NCBI GenBank assembly: GCA_019459525.1
Contig: JAIBEY010000031.1
Location: 1 to 64,000, forward strand
Length of the DNA stretch: 64,000 nucleotides
Origin: Prolixibacteraceae bacterium
Lineage (GTDB): Bacteria; Bacteroidota; Bacteroidia; Bacteroidales; Prolixibacteraceae
Direction: 5' to 3'
A program made the position numbers and the translations under genes. Position 1 is the stretch's first letter; each line of letters opens with the position of its first letter. Positions 8,025-16,303 of this stretch are shown here, piece by piece. The notes beneath the pieces were generated by a model. That model had not been told where the DNA came from. It ran no database searches and worked only from the letters and a program-made list of their open reading frames with translations.

Positions 8025-8843
8025 ATGAAAAACACATTCCATGTCCTCGTGTTCTCTTCCCTGATTCTTAGTTTTTCACTGCTGTCATGTGGTCCAGGCA
8101 AAAAATTACTGAGTTCAAGAGCCAACGTTGAAAATTTACGAATAGACAGCTTAAATACTCACAATCAACTGGATAAATGCAACACACTCGTTCAAAATCT
8201 GAATGAAGAGAAAACATCCTTGCTAAAAGAGAAGACATCTTTACAGAACGAAAATTTGTCGGTTGCAAATGATTTAAAGGCACTTTCGGCAGAATCGAAA
8301 ATGACTATTGCCGATCAGGCGAGGCGGTTAAAAAGCCTTCAGGATATGATTCAGGCCCAAAAAGATGTGATGGATAATCTGAAGAATTCTATTGCTGATG
8401 CGCTGATGAAATATAAAAGCGATGAATTGTCGGTTTATATTAAAGATGGAAACGTGTATGTTTCGCTGGCAGAAAAATTGCTCTTCAAATCGGGAAGCGA
8501 TGTGGTTGATCCAAAAGGAAAAGAAGCGCTTTCGACACTTGCAAAAGTACTTTCGAACACCAAAGATATTACCGTTCAGATTGAAGGACATACAGACAAT
8601 GTGCCTATCAAGACCAATAAATTCAATGACAATTGGGACCTTAGCACATCAAGGGCAATTTCAATTGTGCGTATCCTGACAAAAGACAACGGCTTTGATT
8701 CAAATCGGATTACAGCATCGGGCAGAGGCCAGTTTTTTCCTGTTCAAACCAACGACACCGCTGAAGGACGCGCAAGCAACCGCAGAACTGAAGTTATTCT
8801 GTCGCCCGACATGAAAGAACTTTACAATCTTTTATACAAGTAG
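8025..8843 (+). CDS. OmpA/MotB-type lipoprotein with coiled coil
   Basis: The protein has 272 residues. The lipoprotein signal ends LLSC (Cys about 22). Residues about 35-125 are a heptad-rich coiled coil (NVENLRIDSLNTHNQLDK and following). Residues about 145-265 form a complete OmpA/MotB domain (IEGHTDNVPI, WDLSTSRA, SGRGQFFPV, GRASNRRTEVIL). It would span the periplasm from the outer membrane to peptidoglycan. It is the first gene of a three-gene unit under promoter copy D, with the next gene starting only 2 bases after its stop. Confidence 0.88.
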   Translation: MKNTFHVLVFSSLILSFSLLSCGPGKKLLSSRANVENLRIDSLNTHNQLDKCNTLVQNLNEEKTSLLKEKTSLQNENLSVANDLKALSAESKMTIADQARRLKSLQDMIQAQKDVMDNLKNSIADALMKYKSDELSVYIKDGNVYVSLAEKLLFKSGSDVVDPKGKEALSTLAKVLSNTKDITVQIEGHTDNVPIKTNKFNDNWDLSTSRAISIVRILTKDNGFDSNRITASGRGQFFPVQTNDTAEGRASNRRTEVILSPDMKELYNLLYK

Positions 8844-8845
8844 TC

Positions 8846-9376
8846 ATGATAAAGTCGTTAAAATTTATTGCTATCGGGATCCTGTTTTTCTTAGCACACG
8901 CAGGCCAGGCGCAAATATCGGTGAATGTAAATCTGGGAGCTCCTCCGCAATGGGGCCCTGCCGGATATAATGATGTTCAGTATTATTACCTTCCAGATGT
9001 TGAAGCTTATTACGATGTTCCATCTTCGAAGTTTATTTATTACAGTGGCGGAACATGGGTGCGTCGGGCAACACTTCCAAGTCGTTACAGAACCTACGAT
9101 CTTTACAACGGATACAAAGTAGTGATGACCGATTATCGCGGAAACACTCCTTACACTCATTTCAAAGAGCATAAATCGAAATATGCCAAAGGGTATCGCG
9201 GTCAGCCTCAAAAGAACTACGGTGAACGTCCTGAACACAGAAATTCTAATGAAAGAGAATATTCAAAAGGGCACGATAATCAAAAGTACAGCCAGAGTCG
9301 TGACGGTGGCGGGAAACATGGCGATTCAAACAATAAGAATTCTAGCTATGGTCATGGAAACGGCAAAAGGAAATAA
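8846..9376 (+). CDS. Secreted protein with basic low-complexity tail, function unknown
   Basis: The protein has 176 residues, with a Sec signal (about 1-22, ending GQAQ). Residues about 23-105 are a Tyr/Pro-rich compact region (YYYLPDVEAYYDVPSSKFIYYSGGTW). Similar small exported proteins are frequent in Bacteroidota, but I know no function for them. Residues about 110-176 are a disordered Lys/Arg/Gly/Asn/His tail. It overlaps nothing and starts 2 bases after the OmpA lipoprotein stop, so translation is probably coupled. The basic tail could bind acidic cell-surface polymers (inference). Confidence 0.7.
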   Translation: MIKSLKFIAIGILFFLAHAGQAQISVNVNLGAPPQWGPAGYNDVQYYYLPDVEAYYDVPSSKFIYYSGGTWVRRATLPSRYRTYDLYNGYKVVMTDYRGNTPYTHFKEHKSKYAKGYRGQPQKNYGERPEHRNSNEREYSKGHDNQKYSQSRDGGGKHGDSNNKNSSYGHGNGKRK

Positions 9377-9421
9377 AATACAGATTTCAAAAAAGTTCAA
9401 CCAAATTTTATAAAAATTCAA

Positions 9422-9964
9422 ATGAAAACAAAAATCTTTACATTGGCATTGCTTTCCCTGTTTTTGATCGTGGGGACAAATTTATCTGCTCAAAAAAGAA
9501 CAGGCTCTGAGAGTTATAAAGGCTTAAACTTAGGTTTAGGAATTGGCGGATACTCAGGTTACTACGGATATGTAGGGCATACTTTGCCTGTTTTTAACAT
9601 TAACTATGAATTTGATGTGGCTCCAAGTTTTACTTTGGCTCCATTTGTCTCTTTTTATTCTTATAGAAATGACAAATACTATTACAATGAAACAGTAATA
9701 CCAATTGGTGTTAAAGGTAGTTACTACTTCGATCAGATTTTAAATGCCAATTCAAACTGGGATTTTTATCTGGCAGGTTCATTGGGATTCGCTGTCGTAA
9801 ACTCAAGATGGGACAGTGGCTACACCCGTGGCGATTATTACGATAAAGTAAATCCATTATTTCTTGATTTACACATCGGAACTGAATATCATTTAAGCAA
9901 TAAAGTTGGACTATTCCTTGACCTCTCAACAGGTGTTTCAACAATTGGATTGGCCATACATTAA
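9422..9964 (+). CDS. Small outer-membrane beta-barrel protein
   Basis: The protein has 180 residues, with a Sec signal ending LSAQ (residue about 24). A run of Gly/Tyr-rich alternating strands follows (LGLGIGGYSGYYGYVGH, FTLAPFVSFYSYRN, VGLFLDLSTGVSTIGLAIH). The pattern is that of a small outer-membrane barrel, though the C-terminus ends in His rather than an aromatic residue. It is the last gene of the copy D unit, 45 bases after the preceding gene and ahead of a strong terminator. No ligand can be predicted. Confidence 0.65.
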   Translation: MKTKIFTLALLSLFLIVGTNLSAQKRTGSESYKGLNLGLGIGGYSGYYGYVGHTLPVFNINYEFDVAPSFTLAPFVSFYSYRNDKYYYNETVIPIGVKGSYYFDQILNANSNWDFYLAGSLGFAVVNSRWDSGYTRGDYYDKVNPLFLDLHIGTEYHLSNKVGLFLDLSTGVSTIGLAIH

Positions 9965-10008
9965 CCTGCAAAAATTTCATCCGACAATTTGTGGGGCATT
10001 AATAAATA

Positions 10009-10041
10009 AGCTCTGTAATCATTTCGATTACAGGGCTTTTT
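10009..10041. terminator. Bidirectional terminator between convergent units
   Basis: AGCTCTGTAATC pairs with GATTACAGGGCT across a 5-base loop and runs into TTTTT on the plus strand and an A/T-rich tail on the minus strand. It separates the rightward OMP unit (ends 9964) from the leftward PUL (ends 10108). Confidence 0.88.
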
Positions 10042-10107
10042 CAATGATCAACCAAACTGGTATTAATGTGCGTCTTTCAGTTGCAACAACATTTAGAAAT
10101 GAACGCC

Positions 10108-12405
10108 CTAATTACTGGCGTTTGAAAACGAATAGGGAAAACTCTCGGGCAAGGCTCCTCGCAATGGATTAGGAGCCTGCTTCATTTCGAATTGCAATTT
10201 TCCACCTTTCTGTATATCGCTGTGCATGATATAGTTTTTATCGTACACTTTTCCGTTGAACAGAATTCTGTCAACATACACATTTTCTGAACTGTTTGCC
10301 GGAGCGCTAATCTCAAATTCCTTCCCATTCTCGAGCGTAAGTGTCACCTTCTTGAATAGCGGAGAACCGAAAACATATTCCCCGGTTCCCGGAGCTACCG
10401 GGTAAAAACCCATGGCCGAAAAAACATACCAGGCCGAAGTTTGCCCGTTATCTTCGTCGCCACAAAGGCCATCGGGGTTTGGCGTATAAAGTTTATCCAT
10501 CACCTTGCGCACTTTTTCCTGAGCTTTCCAGGGCTGCCCAAGGTAATTGTACAAATAGATAGCGTGCTGTACAGGCTGATTTCCATGTGCATATTGCCCC
10601 ATGTTTGAGATCAGCATTTCGGTAATTTCATGAATCTGGCGTTTATAATACGAGTAGTCGAATGTTGGTGCGGTTGTAAACACTTCATCCAGACGTTCGG
10701 CCATTTTTTCGCGACTTCCCATTAAATTGGCCAATCCCTGCGGATCGTGAAGCACGCACCAGGTCCAGTGCCAGCTTGAGCCTTCAGTAAAAGCATCTCC
10801 CCATTTATCGGGCCTGAAAGGCGACTGAAATGTGCCATCGTCGTTTCGGCCTCTCATAAAATTCACCGTGGGATCGAAAACATTCCGGTAGTTCAGCGCC
10901 CGCTTTCCAAAACGATTGATTTCGTCCTGTGGGCGACTCAATTCTTTCGCTAACTTCCAGATGCACCAATCGGCATATGCGTATTCCAGCGTACGGGCAG
11001 TGTTCTCTTTAACCCCCACATTGTAGGGGATGTAACCCAATTGGTTGTAGTATTTAACACCGTAGCGGCCAACCGAATGAAGTGGTCCTTCGCTTTCGGT
11101 ATTTTTCAGGATGGCTTCATACAATTTTCCGATATCAAACCCACGGATTCCTTTCAGATAAGCATCAGCAATATTGACAGCCGAGTTCGACCCAATCATA
11201 CAATTCCGATGCCCCGGACTGGCCCATTCGGGAAGCCAACCACTCTCGTCGTACGCATTGGACAGTCCTTCCATTATTTGTGAACTGAGCGAAGGATGCA
11301 TCAGCGTGAAAAATGGAAATACAGCACGGAAAGTATCCCAGAAACCATTGTCGGTGAACAGGTATCCCGGTAAAACTTTTCCATTATACGGACTGTAATG
11401 AACGACTTTATTCGTTGCATCGAGTTCGTAAAATTTGCGCGGAAAGAGCATGGTTCGGTAAAGAGCTGTGTAAAAAGTACGGTTTTGGTCGGCCGTTCCA
11501 CCTTCTACTTTTACCCGATCAAGCTCGCTGTTCCAAACCGCTTCAGCTTTGGCTCTGGTTTGATCGAATGTATTTTGTCCGATTTCTCTTTCCAGATTAA
11601 GTTCAGCTTGTTCAAGACTAATAAACGACGAAGCTACTTTGGCATGAACGACCTCACCCTTTTTAGTTCTGAATGAGAGCATTGCCACGACATGATTTCC
11701 TTCGGCAATTGCATTATTCGTTAATACACTGTCTTTCCAGGTCGAAAATTCACTGAATTCTTTATCAAAAACAATAACAAAATAGTTGTGGAAATTATCA
11801 GGCACTCCCCCATCGTTGTTGCGGCAATAACCCGTAATTTTTCTTTCCTGAGGTGATATTTTCACCATCGATCCCTTGTTAAAAGCGTCAACCAGAATGT
11901 GAGATGAATTGGATTCAGGAAAAGTGAATCGAAACTGGGCAGCGCGTTCGGTGGGTGTGATTTCGGTTGTTATGTCGTAATCGGCCAGATAAACTTTGTA
12001 ATAGTGTGGTTTTGCAATTTCGGCCTTGTGCGAAAACCACGACGCCCGTTTATTCTCATTGACGATTGGTTCTCCGGTTTCAGGAAATAATGAAAAGGCC
12101 GCATAATCGCCAATCCACGGACTGGGCTGGTGCGTTTGTTTGAATCCCCTGATTTTTACATCGTCGTACATATACGTCCAGCTATTCTCCATTTGGTTGG
12201 TTTGCGGAGTCCAGAAATTCATCCCCCAGGGCAGGGCAATGGCCGGATAGGTATTTCCGTTCGACAATGCCCGGTTAGAGTCGGTTCCCACCAATGGATT
12301 AACCAGCTCAACCAGTGAGACTTTCGGGTTATCCGATTGCTGGCCTAAAGACAGGGACGGAATAAGCAGAATAGATAACAAAGGAATGATAGAAAAAATC
12401 TTCAT
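10108..12405 (-). CDS. Glycoside hydrolase family 92 alpha-mannosidase (variant subsite motif)
   Basis: The protein has 765 residues with a Sec signal ending SLGQ. It shows the GH92 fold markers: N-terminal NPLVGTD...YPAIALPWGMNFWTPQT, GFKQTHQPSPWIGDYA, FWDTFRAVFPF, FTEGSSWHWTW with Glu541 as likely general acid, and GLCGDEDNGQTSAWYVFSAMGFYPV near the C-terminus. GH92 enzymes are calcium-dependent exo-acting inverting alpha-mannosidases. The HGNEP motif common in alpha-1,2 enzymes reads HGNQPVQH here (Gln610), so the linkage preference probably differs from the second GH92 at 16304-18571. It is the most distal gene of the leftward PUL, 69 bases after the GH106-related gene, and is secreted or periplasmic. 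Confidence 0.92.
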   Translation of the reverse strand: MKIFSIIPLLSILLIPSLSLGQQSDNPKVSLVELVNPLVGTDSNRALSNGNTYPAIALPWGMNFWTPQTNQMENSWTYMYDDVKIRGFKQTHQPSPWIGDYAAFSLFPETGEPIVNENKRASWFSHKAEIAKPHYYKVYLADYDITTEITPTERAAQFRFTFPESNSSHILVDAFNKGSMVKISPQERKITGYCRNNDGGVPDNFHNYFVIVFDKEFSEFSTWKDSVLTNNAIAEGNHVVAMLSFRTKKGEVVHAKVASSFISLEQAELNLEREIGQNTFDQTRAKAEAVWNSELDRVKVEGGTADQNRTFYTALYRTMLFPRKFYELDATNKVVHYSPYNGKVLPGYLFTDNGFWDTFRAVFPFFTLMHPSLSSQIMEGLSNAYDESGWLPEWASPGHRNCMIGSNSAVNIADAYLKGIRGFDIGKLYEAILKNTESEGPLHSVGRYGVKYYNQLGYIPYNVGVKENTARTLEYAYADWCIWKLAKELSRPQDEINRFGKRALNYRNVFDPTVNFMRGRNDDGTFQSPFRPDKWGDAFTEGSSWHWTWCVLHDPQGLANLMGSREKMAERLDEVFTTAPTFDYSYYKRQIHEITEMLISNMGQYAHGNQPVQHAIYLYNYLGQPWKAQEKVRKVMDKLYTPNPDGLCGDEDNGQTSAWYVFSAMGFYPVAPGTGEYVFGSPLFKKVTLTLENGKEFEISAPANSSENVYVDRILFNGKVYDKNYIMHSDIQKGGKLQFEMKQAPNPLRGALPESFPYSFSNASN

Positions 12406-12474
12406 TATTTATCAGATTACAAATTTAAAAAACACAAACACTAACAGATTGAACATAAACAAATTACGACAATC

Positions 12475-14469
12475 TTAATTCAATACAAATATTCTGGTTT
12501 GAAGGGTAGCCAAACGAATCGGAATCGCCTGATCAGTTATCTTTTGTTCGTCGGCTATTTTTCCTGTTTGCGGATCAAGTTCAACATACCGTTTCCCTTT
12601 CAGAACGTTTAACTTTCCGGTGTAGTTTTGGTCACCAGTGTTGGTCATCATATAAATGTCAAGGCCTTCACGAATAAATTTCCCGAAAGCGACCGATTCT
12701 ACTGAAGGAATAAGTTTCTCATCGGCTCCAACAAGCCCAGCCTGTTCTTCCGACATTGGGCTTTCGTTGTAGTCGTTGGCATAAACCATTTTAACTCCTT
12801 TGCTCTTGGCTTCTTCCATAATTTTTGATACCGAAGCAGGCAACGTAATTCCTTTGGGAAATACAACTGACGAATATTGGTTATCGCCAACCTTAATGGT
12901 CCCGTTTGAATTCACTGTTGCCTTTTCAAGAACCAGATAATCAACCAAAACAAATGGAGTTTGCGCTTTCAACAGATTTGCACCCAATTGCCGGAAAGAA
13001 GATTCGATGGTTTTGGTTAATTCACTTTGCGTGCGCCAGGTCATTTTTTCAGCGGTTGGAATATACTCGCGCTGCAAATCGTAAATCGGATAATAAAGCA
13101 GGGTTTTCCGAACGGGACTTGCTTCCATCAGAACGGAATTTACCCGCCCGACAAAGTCGCAGTATTCCCGGTGAGCCGCTTCGTTGCGGTTCGGGTATTT
13201 ATTGCCGTAAGCAACGGTGTAATAAAGCGTGAAATCAGTCACCCCAAAAGCCATCTGCCAGGCTGTCGCGGCTTGCATGTGCTGAACATCGACCGGACTT
13301 TTACCATTGATTGTTTGTTCGAAGTCGCTCATTTCGCACATCACACGGCGCTGTCCGTTCAGTACAGCCGATGAGCCTGGAAAAAATGCGGCCATCCACG
13401 AGCTTTCGCCCCAGATCGTCGGGTCCGAGCTTAGTTGATCCAGCCCGGGAATATCGAATCCGGAAGCTACCAGCAGTTTATTTCCATCCAGCGAAACATG
13501 GTTGGATGGGTTTTCTTCCCGCAATCCGTGACCTGAAGCAACAGGCCCCCGCCCGTTATTTTTATCGCGGGTTGATTTGCACCAGCTTTGTATGGCTTTG
13601 TAATAGTAGTCACGATCCAGTTCGGCCAGCAACGACCAGAATTTCTGCCTGACAACTTTATCACTTTCATCATCTCCTGAAAACAGGGAAGCAACCACTG
13701 GCATCAGTTCTTCTCCATATCTGGCTTTGTATTTTTCAGGCAAATCGTTGGCCCACGAAACCATCGGGAGATTTTTCTTTTCCGTATCGATAGGATCCAT
13801 AACTTTCACATTTTTGCGGACATCTTCGCGCAACTCGCCAAGGTTAACAGCCATCATCGAAGGTTCGTCGGTAAAAAAAGCCTCCACCTGCCCGTACAAT
13901 TCAGGTCCAAGATGGTCGTAATAAGCCTGATGGGTCAGTTCTATAAACTTCTGTGTGGCCTTAGGATTGAGCGGATTTGGATAACGGCGGGCCATGTAAA
14001 AATTGTTGCTTGCATGTACGTATTCGTAACAGGGGCGAACGACGAACGGAGTTTTGCTGTCTTTTTCATACACCATTTCGAGTGCTTCCAGCAACGGATC
14101 GGCCTCCAAAACTCTGCCCCCGGCGCCCAGACTAGGGTATCCATCCTCGTCGTAAATCCAGACCCGAAGCCCATTTTTGCGCATATCCTTTACCCCATCA
14201 ACGAAAACCTGCCATTCTGCTTCTGATTTCAGGTAGTTTTCACCAAAAGGGACATTACAAACCACACCGCCCAAACCGCAGGAGTCTTTGTAGTAGGCTG
14301 CTTTATTCCGAATATCGGCGCCATGAACGATTTGCAGGGGGCGATAAATAACCGCAGGATTTTCCCATGCAGAACGCCAGCTTTGAGGCAACACATCGGT
14401 GTTGGTGCAGCTATTCAGCAGTGCAGAAAAAAGTATGGATGCAACTGAAAAACAGGATTTGATTCGCAT
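12475..14469 (-). CDS. GH106-related TIM-barrel lipoprotein, probable glycosidase
   Basis: The protein has 664 residues from the ATG at 14469, chosen because it directly precedes a lipoprotein signal ending LLNSC. Key stretches are VWIYDEDGYPSLGAGG (about residue 105), similar to the DEDxxPSG loop of GH106-like enzymes, and QVEAFFTDEPSM with Asp201/Glu202 as candidate catalytic acids. A C-terminal Rossmann-like or trimerisation-type region (VFPKGITLPASV...) follows. It is shorter than the GH106 at 57217-60459 and lacks its C-terminal galactose-binding-like domain. A rhamnosidase-type activity is plausible, but the family is not assigned with certainty. It sits between the metallophosphoesterase and GH92 genes and has an unusual repeat-rich leader. 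Confidence 0.65.
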   Translation of the reverse strand: MRIKSCFSVASILFSALLNSCTNTDVLPQSWRSAWENPAVIYRPLQIVHGADIRNKAAYYKDSCGLGGVVCNVPFGENYLKSEAEWQVFVDGVKDMRKNGLRVWIYDEDGYPSLGAGGRVLEADPLLEALEMVYEKDSKTPFVVRPCYEYVHASNNFYMARRYPNPLNPKATQKFIELTHQAYYDHLGPELYGQVEAFFTDEPSMMAVNLGELREDVRKNVKVMDPIDTEKKNLPMVSWANDLPEKYKARYGEELMPVVASLFSGDDESDKVVRQKFWSLLAELDRDYYYKAIQSWCKSTRDKNNGRGPVASGHGLREENPSNHVSLDGNKLLVASGFDIPGLDQLSSDPTIWGESSWMAAFFPGSSAVLNGQRRVMCEMSDFEQTINGKSPVDVQHMQAATAWQMAFGVTDFTLYYTVAYGNKYPNRNEAAHREYCDFVGRVNSVLMEASPVRKTLLYYPIYDLQREYIPTAEKMTWRTQSELTKTIESSFRQLGANLLKAQTPFVLVDYLVLEKATVNSNGTIKVGDNQYSSVVFPKGITLPASVSKIMEEAKSKGVKMVYANDYNESPMSEEQAGLVGADEKLIPSVESVAFGKFIREGLDIYMMTNTGDQNYTGKLNVLKGKRYVELDPQTGKIADEQKITDQAIPIRLATLQTRIFVLN

Positions 14470-14492
14470 GGTAAATTGGTTTAATTGGTTAT

Positions 14493-14553
14493 TTCCAGTG
14501 AGGGCTTCACTTAACATTCCAGTGAAGGCTTCACTTTAAGTGAAACCTTCACT
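14493..14553. repeat. Two direct copies plus one inverted copy of a TTCACTT unit in a PUL leader
   Basis: TTCCAGTGAGGGCTTCACTT (14493-14512) is repeated with one change at 14517-14536. An inverted copy follows at once (14538-14553), forming a 16-base near-perfect palindrome. The array ends 24 bases before the start codon at 14469, so it lies in the leader of the GH106-related gene. The hairpin could process, stabilise or pause the long transcript. Confidence 0.75.
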
Positions 14554-14564
14554 ATGTAGATCAA

Positions 14565-15593
14565 TTACTTCTTTTCCTGAAATGAATCGGGATATGTGAC
14601 AAAGTTTTGGGGTGTGCGGTCAGTTGCCGGAGTCCAGATGTCTTTATCACGGTCGCATTCATATCCTTTCAGTGTCCATGTATCGAATTTTCGTTCGCCT
14701 TCATAAAGCTCAATGATGCGGGCTCCTTTTCCAATACTTCCATAGCATTGACGACCGGATGATTGTCCGTAAGCCAAACAAATATTCCGCAAACAGCCAA
14801 TGTAATTGTTGTTGTGGTCGTGACCTACGAATGTTCCCATAACCTCCTGGCATTCGAGCAGGGCGGTGTACATTCCTGAATTCACATCGGGAGAACAAAC
14901 CTGTTCAATCTGGCTTCCAACAGTAGTTGGCTTACCCACCACTTCCTTGTATTCGGGCAAAGGAATATGAAAGAATGCCAGCGCAGGGAAAGGTTTACCT
15001 CCATTTTTTCGGGTAAACTGAGCGCTTTGTTTTCTGTACCAATTGATTTGGCTGTGGTCGATCCATTCGTAATCTCCCTGGTCAGTTTTGGGTTTAAATC
15101 CGGAATGAGTATCCAAAAAGTACAGCAAAGCCGATGTTTTTGAGGATTCGGATGACCGAATTTTAAGTACATAGTTTCCGCTTCCGGCAATATTCTTTGG
15201 ACCATTTACCGATAAACTGTAAGGTTTTTTGGCAAGTAGTTCCATAATTTGTTTCCCGGTAAGTTCGGCTTCAATGTCGTGGTTTCCGAGAATAACAGCC
15301 CACGGAACTTTTAAACCGGCAATGGCATTTGAAAATGCCTCCCATGCTTTCCGGGTGTTTTCCGATGTTACCACATCGCCTGTAAATACTACCAAATCGG
15401 GTTTTTCAGCTACAATCATGTTTTTTATCATCACCAACGCACTATCGGAGCGGTACGAATCGCCCCTGAAATGCACATCGGTAAACTGTATGATTCTGAA
15501 CTTTTTGTCGGTATTGAATTTCAGGACAGGATTTTGCGCATAAGTTACTGATGCACAAAACAGAAAGCTAATTAGATAAACTATTCGTTTCAT
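14565..15593 (-). CDS. Secreted calcineurin-like metallophosphoesterase
   Basis: The protein has 342 residues with a Sec signal ending TYAQ. All metallophosphoesterase blocks are present in order: TDVH (Asp39, His41), TGDVV, GNHD (103-106), FFHIPLPE and GHDH (257-260). These residues form a two-metal site that hydrolyses phosphomono- or phosphodiesters. The overall shape matches the single-domain purple-acid-phosphatase-like group frequent in Bacteroidota. In a PUL it could remove phosphate substituents from sugar fragments, which is inference from position only. It starts 17 bases after the YhhN gene. Confidence 0.88.
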   Translation of the reverse strand: MKRIVYLISFLFCASVTYAQNPVLKFNTDKKFRIIQFTDVHFRGDSYRSDSALVMIKNMIVAEKPDLVVFTGDVVTSENTRKAWEAFSNAIAGLKVPWAVILGNHDIEAELTGKQIMELLAKKPYSLSVNGPKNIAGSGNYVLKIRSSESSKTSALLYFLDTHSGFKPKTDQGDYEWIDHSQINWYRKQSAQFTRKNGGKPFPALAFFHIPLPEYKEVVGKPTTVGSQIEQVCSPDVNSGMYTALLECQEVMGTFVGHDHNNNYIGCLRNICLAYGQSSGRQCYGSIGKGARIIELYEGERKFDTWTLKGYECDRDKDIWTPATDRTPQNFVTYPDSFQEKK

Positions 15594-15610
15594 TATTTTA
15601 AACTTGATTG

Positions 15611-16291
15611 TTATTTTAATTTTTTATCATTACAAAACTTACGACTTATCAGCGCAGCTACAACACTGATCTGCGCCAAATAATAAGTTGGAAGAATCAG
15701 GAAATCCAGATCTTTATATTTCACGAATTCGCGCAAAGCGATGATGGTGTCGGAAAATAAAACCATGACAATTCCGAAAGCAAATAGCCATTTAAAGGCT
15801 GAGTGACCCGAAATTCCCAACGCAGCGCCCAACGAAAAGCAGGAAATGAGCAAATAGCACAGTGCGGCCACTTTCAGCGTTTCATCTTCGATACCCGGAC
15901 TCAGCATAAAAAAGTAAAAAGCAAGGTACCCAGCCAGAATAATTACCGTGAGCAAACGATTTAGCCGTCCGTTCATCAGGGCGAAAACCAAATACCCCAC
16001 ATGCGCCAGAAAGAACAAAGCAATTCCCATGATAAACCGCGATGTTTCACCATTCCGGTTCGATAAAAACCAATCGCCTGCAATGGAAAACAGGAACGCG
16101 CCAAAGATTGCCCAAACATCTTTCGACTGGCCCAATTTATCGGAATAGACCCACCAGAGAATCAGAATCCCTGATGCGGCAACCCCCGCTTTGAAAGGAA
16201 ATCCGAAATGATTCAGCGCAAGTAATGCACTTACAAACGGAATCAGCAAAACGGAAAAAATCCAGTTGCCCTTTAAAATCTGGGTCTTCAT
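15611..16291 (-). CDS. YhhN family membrane protein (lysoplasmalogenase-like)
   Basis: The protein has 226 residues and about eight predicted membrane helices with short loops. The conserved family patches are visible: AGDWFLS (about 69), RFIMGIALFFLAHVGYLVFA (about 85-104) and ALREFVKYKDL. Characterised YhhN/TMEM86 members hydrolyse the vinyl-ether bond of lysoplasmalogens in the inner membrane, but many bacterial members are uncharacterised. Its place between GH92 (12 bases upstream) and a phosphoesterase (17 bases downstream) is unusual for a PUL and implies co-transcription. Whether it acts on lipid-linked glycan material is unknown. Confidence 0.82.
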   Translation of the reverse strand: MKTQILKGNWIFSVLLIPFVSALLALNHFGFPFKAGVAASGILILWWVYSDKLGQSKDVWAIFGAFLFSIAGDWFLSNRNGETSRFIMGIALFFLAHVGYLVFALMNGRLNRLLTVIILAGYLAFYFFMLSPGIEDETLKVAALCYLLISCFSLGAALGISGHSAFKWLFAFGIVMVLFSDTIIALREFVKYKDLDFLILPTYYLAQISVVAALISRKFCNDKKLK

Positions 16292-16303
16292 ATGCGAATG
16301 CTT

